Shown piece by piece: positions 33,944-43,024 of a stretch of DNA of 64,000 nucleotides; positions within the stretch are counted from its first letter, which is position 1, and every line of letters starts with the position of its first letter. Under the pieces are notes generated by a model. That model searched no databases. It was given only the letters and a program-made list of their open reading frames with translations, and was not told where the DNA came from. Source of the stretch: Arthrobacter rhizosphaerae (GTDB lineage: Bacteria > Actinomycetota > Actinomycetes > Actinomycetales > Micrococcaceae); assembly GCF_023062595.1 (NCBI RefSeq), contig NZ_JALLAN010000005.1, positions 248,001 to 312,000 on the forward strand. The letters are read 5' to 3'. The translations under genes were made by a program, and so were the position numbers.

Positions 33944-34606
33944 CTAGGAGAGTTCGCCCACAGGGATTTCCACCGCGAGGCGGTTGGATGGCCCGGCAAG
34001 CGGACACGCCCAGGCTTCGTTGTAGGCGGACGACGGGTTATAAGCGAAGTTGAAGTCCAGGATGAACTCTGCCGCGGGACCAGACCCTCGGATGCCGTGG
34101 TAGGCGCCCTTGACGGTGTCAAGGAGGTAACGCCCGGAGCCGTAAGTGCCGCCGCTTTGTCCGGCGGTGGCGTCCCGGAAGGGTACAAAAATGCCTCCGC
34201 CATAACCTTGGATCTTCCACACGGCCAGCTGGCCCATCTCTGGAAGGTCAAATGTCCCGAGCCGAAGGAAGTGAACGACACCATCCGCGCCTGTGTCGAC
34301 GCTCATCTCCCTGCCTGCGCCCTCTTTCGTCAAGGGGACATTGAAGCGGTAGATGGGATCGTAGTCCGCCGTCCGAAGGCCGCCAAAAACGGCCTTGTCG
34401 GCGGCCGTCAGAGGAGAGGCAGAGTGGGTTCCGAACATGCGGTCACGCTCTTGCCGCCAATAGGAATGCGCTTCCGCCGGGTTGTCGACGGCGATCCGCC
34501 TGACATTGTCATAAAGGGCGAACGTCCGTAGCCGCCAGTCTGCGACGTCGACGGCGGAGATGTCCGTCATGTTGTCGCCGCCCCGATTTTCTTGCAAATT
34601 CGCCAT
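33944..34606 (-). CDS. DUF1684 domain protein
   Basis: A 220-residue soluble protein of the DUF1684 family. Typical segments are WRQERDRMFGTHSASPL near residue 50, PFRDATAGQSGGTYGSGRYLLDTVKGA and the closing LDFNFAYNPSSAYNEAWACPLAGPSNRL. DUF1684 occurs in many bacteria and archaea but has no proven activity. ATG 34606 is chosen since TAGGCT ends 6 bases upstream on the coding strand; ATG 34570 is an alternative. It is divergent from the lipoprotein gene with 90 bases between them. Confidence 0.85.
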   Translation of the reverse strand: MANLQENRGGDNMTDISAVDVADWRLRTFALYDNVRRIAVDNPAEAHSYWRQERDRMFGTHSASPLTAADKAVFGGLRTADYDPIYRFNVPLTKEGAGREMSVDTGADGVVHFLRLGTFDLPEMGQLAVWKIQGYGGGIFVPFRDATAGQSGGTYGSGRYLLDTVKGAYHGIRGSGPAAEFILDFNFAYNPSSAYNEAWACPLAGPSNRLAVEIPVGELS

Positions 34607-34696
34607 TCCCCCAGCCTAGTCGTCTTTGGCATCCCCACCGCGAAACGCTGCCCTGCCGACGCTGGCGGGTCCCTGCTGACCGCTACGCTGGGATGC

Positions 34697-35515
34697 ATGA
34701 CAGGGACGGGAATCTCCACATCGCTCCGGCTTACCTCAGTGCTGCTCGTAGCAGCAGCGGCGATGGCCGGCTGCAGCAACGAAGGGAAAGGCGCTCCTGC
34801 GTGGACGGCGGGCGCGAGTCCCTCAGATTCCTCTTCCCCGGCTCCCACTGCAAATCCTACGGGGACCACCGCATCCGGTACTGCAACTCCGGAGGTCACG
34901 CCGTCGGGAACTGAGACTCCGGTGGTCGGCGCGACTGCTTCCGCCTGGAAGGTCTTCAACGACCCCGGGAAAACCGTGAGCTTTGAGCTCCCGCAGGATT
35001 GGATTACGCAGTCACTGCCGCCCGTGGATGGTTCCCTGCCCGGTGCCCTGAAAATCGAGGTGAAGGACTCCAAGGGGGCTTACCTGGCCACACTGCAGAC
35101 CCGGTTGCCTGCGGCGCCTCCGGCGGACTGCTCCGCTACAGCGGCCAAGCCGTACGTGGTTGTCAGCAGCGTTCCGGTGGAACTGCCTCATGCTGACGGG
35201 GAAGGAACCATTCCACCGCGAGTGGTGTTCCGCGTAATCCAGGGGTATAAGTTCTTCGGTTCATTTGGCATCACCAACATGGTCGGCGGCGCGGACGGAA
35301 AGGCGTGCAGCCTGCAGAATGTGGTCCGCGGTCCGGCAGGGAAGGGTAATTACTCGTTCGGCGATCTCACTGCCCTGAAGGCCTTCGCCACGGATGAAAA
35401 GGTGGCTCCGGCCAAATCCTTTGACACGTTGGATCAGGCCGCAAAGTACGTCAACGAGGGGTCTGAATTCGCCAACGTCCAGCGGATGCTAATGTCTCTG
35501 AAGATCAACAACTAG
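34697..35515 (+). CDS. Predicted lipoprotein of unknown function
   Basis: A 272-residue exported protein. The signal peptide SLRLTSVLLVAAAAMAGCSN ends in a lipobox with Cys about 25 residues in. A Ser/Pro/Thr/Ala-rich linker (residues ~28-75) leads to a folded domain (residues ~80-270) with VFNDPGKTVSFELPQDW, LPGALKIEVKDSKGAYLATL and a Cys pair region. I do not recognise a specific family. TACGCT (34684-34689) lies 7 bases before the ATG, so the message is probably leaderless. Confidence 0.8.
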   Translation: MTGTGISTSLRLTSVLLVAAAAMAGCSNEGKGAPAWTAGASPSDSSSPAPTANPTGTTASGTATPEVTPSGTETPVVGATASAWKVFNDPGKTVSFELPQDWITQSLPPVDGSLPGALKIEVKDSKGAYLATLQTRLPAAPPADCSATAAKPYVVVSSVPVELPHADGEGTIPPRVVFRVIQGYKFFGSFGITNMVGGADGKACSLQNVVRGPAGKGNYSFGDLTALKAFATDEKVAPAKSFDTLDQAAKYVNEGSEFANVQRMLMSLKINN

Positions 35516-35588
35516 TCCCACTGTTTGCCATTGCTTCTGGCCGGCGGTGTGAGGGCTGTTCTGCTTCCACTTCATACTCCGGAGATAC

Positions 35589-36395
35589 ATGCAACGCTCG
35601 GTCGCCACCCGGCTCGTCTTCAAGACCACCGCTGACACGAAAGTTGCGCTGGCTGTTGCCGTGGCCAACAACCCAGGCTATTCGTCAGTGACAGAAACTT
35701 TGTCCGTGACAGCGGGCGGCCAGGATGTTCCAGTCACTGAACTGGCCGATGATCATGGCGGAAGGTTCCACTACTTTGAGTTTGCTGATCCCTCCGAAGT
35801 AACCGTCGACTATGCTGCGACTGTGACCGGGCAGGCGACACCCCAGGAGCCCACCCTTATGGACCTGATCCGCTACGTCCGGCCCAGCCGCTATGCGGAG
35901 TCTGATCGCCTTCTGCCCACTGCTTACGCCGAGTTCGGCGGGCTTCAGGGGGAAGAACTCCTGCACGCGGTCCGGAACTGGGTATCCACCGAGCTGCGCT
36001 ATATCAGTGGTTCCTCGCGGGGAACCGACGGGGCGGTGGAGACCCTGCTGCACCGGAGGGGTGTCTGCAGGGACTTCGCTCACCTGGCTATTGCATTGTT
36101 GCGGTCCAAAAACGTGCCGTGCCGCCTGGCTGCCGTCTATGCTCCTGGACTGAGCCCCATGGATTTCCATGCCGTGGTGGAGGCGCATCTCAACGGGGCG
36201 TGGCACATCATTGACCCCACAGGATTGGCGCCGCGCGAGAGCATGCTGCGCATCACGGCAGGCCGGGACTCCTCCGACACCGCCTTCCTCTCCACAATCG
36301 GAGGAGGCCTGACCCTTAGGGAGCTGGGTGTCACCGCCGTGGTGGACGGAATATTGCCGGAAGAGGACCCGTCAAAGCTGGTGACTCTGCGCTAG
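35589..36395 (+). CDS. Transglutaminase-like (TGase) domain protein
   Basis: A 268-residue cytosolic protein with an N-terminal beta domain and a transglutaminase-type papain fold. The catalytic triad can be read from RRGVCRDFAHLAIALLRSKNVP (Cys160), SPMDFHAVVEAHLNGAWHIIDP (His and Asp). Such proteins are often amidases or peptidases, not cross-linkers, and can sit with SUF-like or alpha-E genes, which are absent here. GGAG stands 5 bases before the ATG. No signal peptide is visible. Confidence 0.85.
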   Translation: MQRSVATRLVFKTTADTKVALAVAVANNPGYSSVTETLSVTAGGQDVPVTELADDHGGRFHYFEFADPSEVTVDYAATVTGQATPQEPTLMDLIRYVRPSRYAESDRLLPTAYAEFGGLQGEELLHAVRNWVSTELRYISGSSRGTDGAVETLLHRRGVCRDFAHLAIALLRSKNVPCRLAAVYAPGLSPMDFHAVVEAHLNGAWHIIDPTGLAPRESMLRITAGRDSSDTAFLSTIGGGLTLRELGVTAVVDGILPEEDPSKLVTLR

Positions 36396-36419
36396 GGCCT
36401 GGTGCCTGGACAGGGCAGG

Positions 36420-36881
36420 CTAGTGCCGGGCAACAGCGCCTCGGAGCTTCTCAGTAAGACGAAGCAATTCCCGCTGTTCAGCCGCAGTGAGCGACGGCGT
36501 CATGAGGGCCTCAATATCGCGTACGTGGATCCTGCCGATCTGCTTCTGCAGCTCACTTCCCGCTTCGGTGAGCTTGAGCAGGACCCCCCGGCCGTCATCG
36601 GGAGCAGGCATACGCTCCACCAGGCCTCGCTTTTCCAGGCGCTCCACCATACGGCTCAGGCTGGATTGGCTCAAGAGGATATGGTCGTTCAGCTCATTGA
36701 GCCGGAGCCAGCCAGAGGGGCAGCGCGACAACGTGAACAGGACGTCGTATTCGTTGAGTGCTATTGACTTGAAAGCAGGCCCGGACTGCAGGCGTCGCAT
36801 TACGGCAACCTGGGCGCGGAAGAGGGACTCCCAGGTTTCTGCCGCAAGGCGGACGGGCGATTCCGCTGGACGGTCGGCCAT
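36420..36881 (-). CDS. MarR family transcriptional regulator
   Basis: A 153-residue winged-helix regulator. The helix-turn-helix is LRLNELNDHILLSQSSLSRMVERLEKRGLVER and the wing DDGRGVLLKLTEAG, both typical of MarR. The start shares one base with the stop of the upstream monooxygenase gene (TGATG), so the two are co-translated and the regulator probably controls its own operon through the palindromes before that gene. Ligand unknown. Confidence 0.88.
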   Translation of the reverse strand: MADRPAESPVRLAAETWESLFRAQVAVMRRLQSGPAFKSIALNEYDVLFTLSRCPSGWLRLNELNDHILLSQSSLSRMVERLEKRGLVERMPAPDDGRGVLLKLTEAGSELQKQIGRIHVRDIEALMTPSLTAAEQRELLRLTEKLRGAVARH

Positions 36882-38038
36882 CAGGCCTCCTTTGCCGAGG
36901 CTGCTGCGGTCCCTGCGGTTTGAGGCAGAGCCGAGGCAGAGCCGGAAGATTCCTTGTCCTGTGCGGCCAGCAGGTCAGCGACACGGCCCGCATGGGTCGG
37001 TGCCTCAGGAACGTGAGCCGGCTTGAGAGCCGCGTATTCCTTGCGAAGGACAGGGAGGACCTCTTCCCCGAACAGGTCAAGCTGTTCAAGCACCGTTTTG
37101 AGGGGCAGGCCGGCGTGATCGATCAGGAACAGCTGGCGCTGGTAGTCGCCAAAGAATTCCCTGAAGGTAAGCGTCTTTTCAATAACTTCCTGGGGGCTTC
37201 CGACGGTCAGCGGGGTCTGTGACGTGAAGTCTTCCAACGACGGTCCGTGGCCATATACCGGGGCGTTGTCAAAGTATGGCCGGAACTCCTTGACTGCGTC
37301 CTGGGAGTTCCTGCGCATGAAGAACTGCCCGCCCAGCCCGACGATGGCCTGGTCCGCCTTCCCGTGTCCGTAGTGCTCATAACGCTCACGGTAGAGACCG
37401 ATCAGCTGCTGGTAGTGCTCCTTTGGCCAGAAAATGTTGTTCGCAAAGAACCCGTCGCCGTAGTAGGCCGCCACTTCCGCAATTTGCGGGCTGCGGATCG
37501 AACCGTGCCAGACAAAGGGGGCCACGCCGTCGAGCGGCCTGGGAGTGGACGTGAAGTTCTGCAGGGGCGTCCGGTGCTTACCGGACCAGTTGACGGTGTC
37601 CTCATCCCAGAGACGGCGCAGGAGGCTGTAGTTCTCTATCGCCAGTTCAATGCCGTCCTGGATGTTCTTGCCGAACCACGGGTACACCGGTGCCGTATTG
37701 CCTCGCCCCATCACCAGATCGACCCGGCCGTCCGCAAGGTGCTGGAGCATCGCGTAGTCTTCGGCAATTTTCACAGGATCGTTGGTGGTGATCAGGGTGG
37801 TGGCCGTGGAGAGGATGATCCGTTCCGTCTGCGCTGCGATGTAGGCCAGCGTGGTGGTAGGGGAGGAGGAGAAGAAGGGCCGGTTGTGGTGCTCTCCGAT
37901 CGCAAAGACATCCATGCCGATCTCTTCGACCTTCTTTGCGATGGCCACTTCCGCCTTGATGCGCTCGTTTTCTGTGGGAGTGCGGCCCGTAGTGGGGTCG
38001 GTGGTGATGTCGCTGACGCTGAATACGCCGATCTGCAT
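36881..38038 (-). CDS. LLM-class flavin-dependent oxidoreductase (bacterial luciferase-like)
   Basis: A 385-residue protein of the luciferase-like monooxygenase family using FMN. It shows MQIGVFSVSDITTDP, VEEIGMDVFAIGEHHNRPFFSSSPTT, ILSTATTLITTNDPVKIAEDYAMLQHLADGRVDLVMGRGN and, later, FVWHGSIRSPQIAEVAAYYGDGFFANNIFWP. C-terminal ~30 residues are Ala/Ser-rich and atypical. The substrate is not known. AAGGGA precedes the ATG. It is transcribed with the MarR gene. Confidence 0.88.
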   Translation of the reverse strand: MQIGVFSVSDITTDPTTGRTPTENERIKAEVAIAKKVEEIGMDVFAIGEHHNRPFFSSSPTTTLAYIAAQTERIILSTATTLITTNDPVKIAEDYAMLQHLADGRVDLVMGRGNTAPVYPWFGKNIQDGIELAIENYSLLRRLWDEDTVNWSGKHRTPLQNFTSTPRPLDGVAPFVWHGSIRSPQIAEVAAYYGDGFFANNIFWPKEHYQQLIGLYRERYEHYGHGKADQAIVGLGGQFFMRRNSQDAVKEFRPYFDNAPVYGHGPSLEDFTSQTPLTVGSPQEVIEKTLTFREFFGDYQRQLFLIDHAGLPLKTVLEQLDLFGEEVLPVLRKEYAALKPAHVPEAPTHAGRVADLLAAQDKESSGSASALPQTAGTAAASAKEA

Positions 38039-38080
38039 GATGTCCCTTTCAGATTCATGAAGTTCCGGAAACTGATTTCA

Positions 38081-38107
38081 GTATACCGGATATACATGCA
38101 TTTGCAT
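38081..38107. promoter_or_regulatory. Adjacent palindromes, candidate MarR operator
   Basis: GTATA-CCGGA-TATAC (38081-38095) touches ATGCA-TT-TGCAT (38096-38107); both are perfect inverted repeats. On the minus strand TATACT (plus 38080-38085) is a good -10 box for the monooxygenase-marR operon and is overlapped by the first palindrome, so a bound MarR dimer would block the promoter. Confidence 0.6.
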
Positions 38108-38169
38108 CTATCGCCGGTTACAACGCAGGGACAAAGGAATTATTCCCAAGTGGGCGCCGGCCGGAAGTG

Positions 38170-41100
38170 TCAGCTCGGCTCGCCCGGAGCAGCCCGCCGT
38201 CCGCTGACTTTGGGGATCTTACCGGTGGTCCAGTCCGCGAATTCAGCATCGACATCTGCCGCCGGTGTGAAAGCGGGCCGCTGCTTCATGGCTAACAGGA
38301 GGGACTTCTTTTCGCGCCGGCCCTCCACCAGCCTGTACAGGACAGGCACCAGAACCAGGGTCAGGGCCGTTGAGGACAGGAGCCCGCCGATGACGACGAT
38401 CGCCAATGGCTGGGAGATAAATCCGCCGCCGCCAGTAAAGCCCAATGCCATTGGCGTCAGCGCGAAAACCGTGGCAAGGGCCGTCATCAGGATCGGCCGG
38501 AGACGCTGGCGGGCACCATGGACGATTGCGTCTGCCACGTTCATTCCGGGCCCGCCATCCCGCGGTTGCCTGTACTGGTTAATGAGGTCTATCAGCACAA
38601 TGGCATTGGTGACCACAATGCCCACCAGCATCAGCATTCCGATGAGTGACGGCAAACCCAGGGGAATCCCGGTCAGTAGCAGCAGCGCGATGGCGCCCGT
38701 TGCTGCAAAAGGAATGGAAACCAGCAGTATCAGGGGCTGCACCAGTGATTTGAAGGTCGCGACCATGATCACGTACACAATCGCGATGGCAGCCAGCAGC
38801 GCGAGCCCCAACTGCTGGAACGATTCGGCCTGCTGGGTAGTGGCGCCGCCGATCTCGGCAGTGACCCCGGGCGGCAATTCAACGGTCTTGAGCCTGTTCT
38901 GGACCTCGGTGCTCACGGCACCCAGATTGGACCCCGACGGCGTGACGGAGACAGTCGCCGTCCGCTGGCCGGCGCTGGCGGTAATAGAGACGGGGGAGTC
39001 CACCTGCTCGACTGATGCAATGCTGCCTAGCGTGGCTCCCTTGCCGCCGGGAAGCGGGATGTTCCTGACTGCATCAATGCTCTTGAACTGTGTGCCGACG
39101 CCGATCTGGACGGGAAAATCATCCGTATCGATCCGGACCGTTCCTGCCGGAATGGGACTGATGGTGGACGCCAGGACTCCGGCGATCCGTTCTTCGTTCA
39201 GTCCTGCGGCGACGGCCTTCGCCCGGTCCACCTTGACCTGCACTACGGGCTGGGTCGTTGCCAGATTGGTTACCGTCTCCGTGCTTCCCGGGACGCCTTC
39301 CATGGCCTGCACCATGGCATCACTTGCAGTCCGCAGGTCTGCAGAGTTCGACGCCTTGAGGGTGATGTCTACGGTCGATGACGTGCCGAGGCCCCCTTGC
39401 TGGGTCGCTACGGAAATCTTTCCCTCAACGCCGGCTTCCTTCAGGCGCTCACGAACGGTGTCCTGAAGCAAGGACTGCTTCGCTTTCTCATCCGTGACCA
39501 CCGTGAACGTCGAGTTGGACGCACCTGTGGAGAGGAGCGCGGCGAAGCCGGCCTGGGCATTGCCAGTGGTGACCTGGACATCCTTGATTCCGTCAATGTC
39601 GTCCAGGACATCTTCAACCTTGGCGGCCGCGCCGCTTGCATCGGCAAGACTGGTACCCGCAGGCAGTTGCTGGCGGATGCTCATGCTGTTCTGGCCGGAG
39701 CTGCCCAGGAGATCGGTCGCCAGCAGTGGACTCATGGCTGCCGTTCCGCCCAGGACCAGCACCGCCGCGACCAGCGTCACCACAGGATGTTTCTGCGTCT
39801 TGCGGAGGACTGGAAGGTAGCCACGCTGCAGGACGGTGCGTTGCTCAGCTTCGTGGGCCTGCGCAGCTGTTTCGGCAGCAGTGCCCGGATCCGCTGCAGC
39901 GGGAGAACCCTTGAGGAACCAGTAGGCCAGGACGGGCACGATTGTCAGGGACACGAGAAGCGAGGACAACAGGGCAATGGTGACGGTGAGGGCAAACGGG
40001 CGGAAGAGCTCGCCGGCCAATTCCCCCACAAAGGCGATGGGAAGGAACACTGCCACCGTGGTCAGGGTCGAGGCGGTGATGGCACCGGCAACTTCCCGGA
40101 TAGCGGTGAGGATGGCCGTGATCTTGGGCTCGCCGTAGCTCAAATGACGCTTGATGTTCTCGATCACCACGATAGAGTCGTCCACCACGCGGCCGATGGC
40201 GATGGTCAACGCGCCCAGGGTCAGGATATTAAGCGAGTACCCGGTGCCCGAAAGGCCGATGAACGTGATCAGCAGCGAGAGGGGAATAGAGACAGCTGTC
40301 ACCAGGGTGGACCGCACTGAGAGCAGGAATACCAGGATGACGGCGACGGCGAATCCGAGGCCCAGCAGCCCTTCAGTGGTCAGGTCCTTGATGGATTTCT
40401 CAATGAACGGTGCCTGATCAAAAACGGGAGTGAAGGTGGCGTTGGCGCCGAGCTCGGCCTCAAGCTGGGGGAGCGCAGCATTGACGGCGTGCGAGATCGC
40501 GACGGTGTCGCCGTCGGGCTTCTTGGTCACGGAAACAGCAAGGGTCTCCTTGCCATTGGTCCGGGTGATCGAGGTCCGCGTGTCGTCTTTGATGCTGACG
40601 TCCGCCACGCTGCCGATCGTCGCAGCATCCTTGGCGCCACCAAGGGGAAGGGCCTTGATGGCATCAAGGGAATCAACAGGACTTCCGATCTGCAGGGAGA
40701 GCGCCTTGCCTTGTTCCTCGATGGTTCCGGCAGGCACCAGGGCCCCGTTGTTCTTCAGCGCATCACTGATTGACTGGAGGGTGGCAGCTTTGGCCGCCAT
40801 GGCTTCAGGCCGGGGAAGGATCTGGATGTGCTGGGTGGCTCCGCCGGTCACGTCGGCACCCCTGACGCCGTCGATCTTCTGCAAAGCAGGAACGCTCAGC
40901 CGCAGGAGATCAGCGTTCAGTTCGCTCAACGACTTGTCGGAAGACACCGCCAAAAAGACAATCGGGAAATCGCTGATGCTCCCGGCAATGGCCTGTGGCT
41001 CGACGTCTTCCGGCAAAGTCCGTTTGGCGTTGGAGATAGCCCGGTCAATCTGGTTCCGGGCACGGTCCAGGTTCGATCCGTAGGTGAAGACCAGATTGAT

Positions 41101-41373
41101 CTGAGATACACCGCTGCGGGACGTAGCCGACGTCGATTCCAGCCCTTCGACCCCGTTCAGCGCGGTCTCCAAAGGGCCGCTGACCTGCTTATCCACTACT
41201 TCCGGCGAAGCGCCCGGCATGGAGGAGATGACGGTGATCCGGGGGAACTCGATGGACGGGATGAGCTCCTGCTTCAAAGAGGACATCGTGATCACGCCGA
41301 ATACCGACGCGAAGACGGTGATCAGCGCGATCAGGGCCCGGTTTGCCAGCGAGAGCTTTGCCAGCCGGAACAT
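38170..41373 (-). CDS. RND-superfamily efflux permease (AcrB/HAE1 type)
   Basis: A 1067-residue 12-helix proton-driven transporter with two large extracytoplasmic loops. LTIAIGRVVDDSIVVIENIKRHLSYGE holds the paired Asp residues of the proton relay in helix 4; ELIPSIEFPRITVISSMPGASPEVVDKQV is the typical first-loop start. ATG 41373 is chosen since AGGAG lies 8 bases upstream; an earlier in-frame start at 41403 has no ribosome site. No membrane-fusion or outer-membrane partner is nearby, as expected for a Gram-positive homologue. Substrate unknown. Confidence 0.9.
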   Translation of the reverse strand: MFRLAKLSLANRALIALITVFASVFGVITMSSLKQELIPSIEFPRITVISSMPGASPEVVDKQVSGPLETALNGVEGLESTSATSRSGVSQINLVFTYGSNLDRARNQIDRAISNAKRTLPEDVEPQAIAGSISDFPIVFLAVSSDKSLSELNADLLRLSVPALQKIDGVRGADVTGGATQHIQILPRPEAMAAKAATLQSISDALKNNGALVPAGTIEEQGKALSLQIGSPVDSLDAIKALPLGGAKDAATIGSVADVSIKDDTRTSITRTNGKETLAVSVTKKPDGDTVAISHAVNAALPQLEAELGANATFTPVFDQAPFIEKSIKDLTTEGLLGLGFAVAVILVFLLSVRSTLVTAVSIPLSLLITFIGLSGTGYSLNILTLGALTIAIGRVVDDSIVVIENIKRHLSYGEPKITAILTAIREVAGAITASTLTTVAVFLPIAFVGELAGELFRPFALTVTIALLSSLLVSLTIVPVLAYWFLKGSPAAADPGTAAETAAQAHEAEQRTVLQRGYLPVLRKTQKHPVVTLVAAVLVLGGTAAMSPLLATDLLGSSGQNSMSIRQQLPAGTSLADASGAAAKVEDVLDDIDGIKDVQVTTGNAQAGFAALLSTGASNSTFTVVTDEKAKQSLLQDTVRERLKEAGVEGKISVATQQGGLGTSSTVDITLKASNSADLRTASDAMVQAMEGVPGSTETVTNLATTQPVVQVKVDRAKAVAAGLNEERIAGVLASTISPIPAGTVRIDTDDFPVQIGVGTQFKSIDAVRNIPLPGGKGATLGSIASVEQVDSPVSITASAGQRTATVSVTPSGSNLGAVSTEVQNRLKTVELPPGVTAEIGGATTQQAESFQQLGLALLAAIAIVYVIMVATFKSLVQPLILLVSIPFAATGAIALLLLTGIPLGLPSLIGMLMLVGIVVTNAIVLIDLINQYRQPRDGGPGMNVADAIVHGARQRLRPILMTALATVFALTPMALGFTGGGGFISQPLAIVVIGGLLSSTALTLVLVPVLYRLVEGRREKKSLLLAMKQRPAFTPAADVDAEFADWTTGKIPKVSGRRAAPGEPS

Positions 41374-41439
41374 CTCATAATCTCCTGGTGGATTGACGGA
41401 CAAAATTCGAACGCACGGCCCGCCGCATCCCCTGCCGGA

Positions 41440-42945
41440 TCAGCTCTTTGTCGCGTTGACCGTTTCCAGTTGGAGTGCCTTGGCGGTCTCTTCTTCAAGC
41501 TGAACAGCGAGCTCGGGGTTGTCGTTGAGCTTCACGCCGTACCCGGGCATCATCTCTTTGAGCTTTGACTGCCAGCCCTTGAAATTCTTCGGGAAGGACT
41601 TCTGCAGGAGCTCGATCATGATGGGTACAGCAGTGGATGCACCGGGCGATGCGCCGAGCAAGGCACCGATGGAACCATCGCGGCTGGCGATCACTTCAGT
41701 GCCGAATTGGAGCACGCCGCCCTTTTTCGGATCTTTCTTGATGATCTGAACACGCTGGCCGGCCGTGATGAGTTCCCAATCGCCGTCTTTTGCTTCCGGA
41801 TAGTACTCGCGAAGGGCCTCGACCTTTTCGCCGTGGCGCTTCGCGACTTCCTTGATCAGGTAGGCGGTCAGGTCCATGTTGTCCTTGCCAACAGCAAGCA
41901 TGGGAATGATGTTGTGGGGCCGGATGGAGCGGGGGAGGTCCAGGTACGAGCCGTTTTTGAGGAAGTTCGTGGAGAAGCCGGCGTACGGGCCGAAGAGCAG
42001 CGACCTTTTGCCCTCGACAAACCGCGTGTCCAGGTGGGGCACTGACATGGGAGGCGCACCCACAGATGCCTGTCCATAGACCTTGGCGCTGTGCCGGGCG
42101 GCCAGTTTCTCATCTGTGCAGCGGAAGAACTGCCCGGAGACCGGGAACCCGCCAAAGCCTTTGCTTTCCGGTATCCCCGAGGCCTGCAGGAGGTGCAGCG
42201 CACCGCCGCCGGCTCCCACAAAGACATATTTTGCGTGGATTTTTCCATGTTCGCCGGACTTCGGGTATTTCAGGGACAGGTCCCAGCCGCCGCCGGATGT
42301 GCGGCGGATCCCGGTGACATCGTGGCCATAGTTGATTTCCACGCCGTTGTTGCCCAGGTAGGTGATCAGATCGCGGGTCAGTGCACCGAAGTCGACGTCG
42401 GTACCCTCCGCGGCACGGGTGGCGGCCACCCGCTGCTTGGAGTCACGGCCCTTGACGATCAGCGGAGCCCATTTGGCGATCTGTGCCTGGTCTTCGGAGT
42501 ACTCCATGTTGCGGAACAGCACATTCGGCTTCAAGGCGTTATAGCGGTTCTTCAGGAAGCCGGCGTTGGCCTCGCCAATGACAAAGCTCATGTGGGGAAC
42601 AGTGTTGATGAAGTTTTTCGGCGAACCGATCAGCGAGTTAGTCACCAGGTGCGACCAGAACTGGCGCGACAACTGGAACTGTTCGTTGATGTGCAGGGCC
42701 TTGGAAGGGTCCACCGAGCCGTCTTTGGCTGCGGGGGTGTAGTTGAGCTCACACAGTGCGGCGTGGCCCGTGCCCGCATTGTTCCAGGGACCGGAGCTCT
42801 CCAGCCCGGCTTCGTCAAGGCGTTCGAAAAGGGAAACCGTCCAATTCGGTTCGAGCTGCTTGATGAAGGCGCCAAGAGTGGCGCTCATGATGCCGCCGCC
42901 AATCAGGACGACGTCGGCATGTTTTGTCTTGGAAATGAAAGTCAC
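41440..42945 (-). CDS. mqo: Malate:quinone oxidoreductase
   Basis: FAD-linked peripheral membrane enzyme oxidising malate to oxaloacetate and feeding electrons to menaquinone. The 501-residue protein opens with [26 protein letters not shown] (dinucleotide fold) and has [55 protein letters not shown] and [19 protein letters not shown] near the end, all MQO-specific. GGAG lies 7 bases before the GTG start. No operon partner; this step often replaces NAD-malate dehydrogenase in these bacteria. Confidence 0.96.
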   Translation of the reverse strand: MTFISKTKHADVVLIGGGIMSATLGAFIKQLEPNWTVSLFERLDEAGLESSGPWNNAGTGHAALCELNYTPAAKDGSVDPSKALHINEQFQLSRQFWSHLVTNSLIGSPKNFINTVPHMSFVIGEANAGFLKNRYNALKPNVLFRNMEYSEDQAQIAKWAPLIVKGRDSKQRVAATRAAEGTDVDFGALTRDLITYLGNNGVEINYGHDVTGIRRTSGGGWDLSLKYPKSGEHGKIHAKYVFVGAGGGALHLLQASGIPESKGFGGFPVSGQFFRCTDEKLAARHSAKVYGQASVGAPPMSVPHLDTRFVEGKRSLLFGPYAGFSTNFLKNGSYLDLPRSIRPHNIIPMLAVGKDNMDLTAYLIKEVAKRHGEKVEALREYYPEAKDGDWELITAGQRVQIIKKDPKKGGVLQFGTEVIASRDGSIGALLGASPGASTAVPIMIELLQKSFPKNFKGWQSKLKEMMPGYGVKLNDNPELAVQLEEETAKALQLETVNATKS

Positions 42946-43024
42946 AATCAGTCTCCGATAGCAGCGGCTCTGGCTGTCACAGAATATCCCCGGGCAGCCT
43001 ACATACTGAAATTGCCGGCGTCCG

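Noticed and set aside
37247..39466. A 739-codon open frame on the plus strand
   Set aside because: It runs antisense to the monooxygenase and RND permease genes, both with full family motifs. Its residue composition is not protein-like; long antisense frames are common in high-GC DNA.
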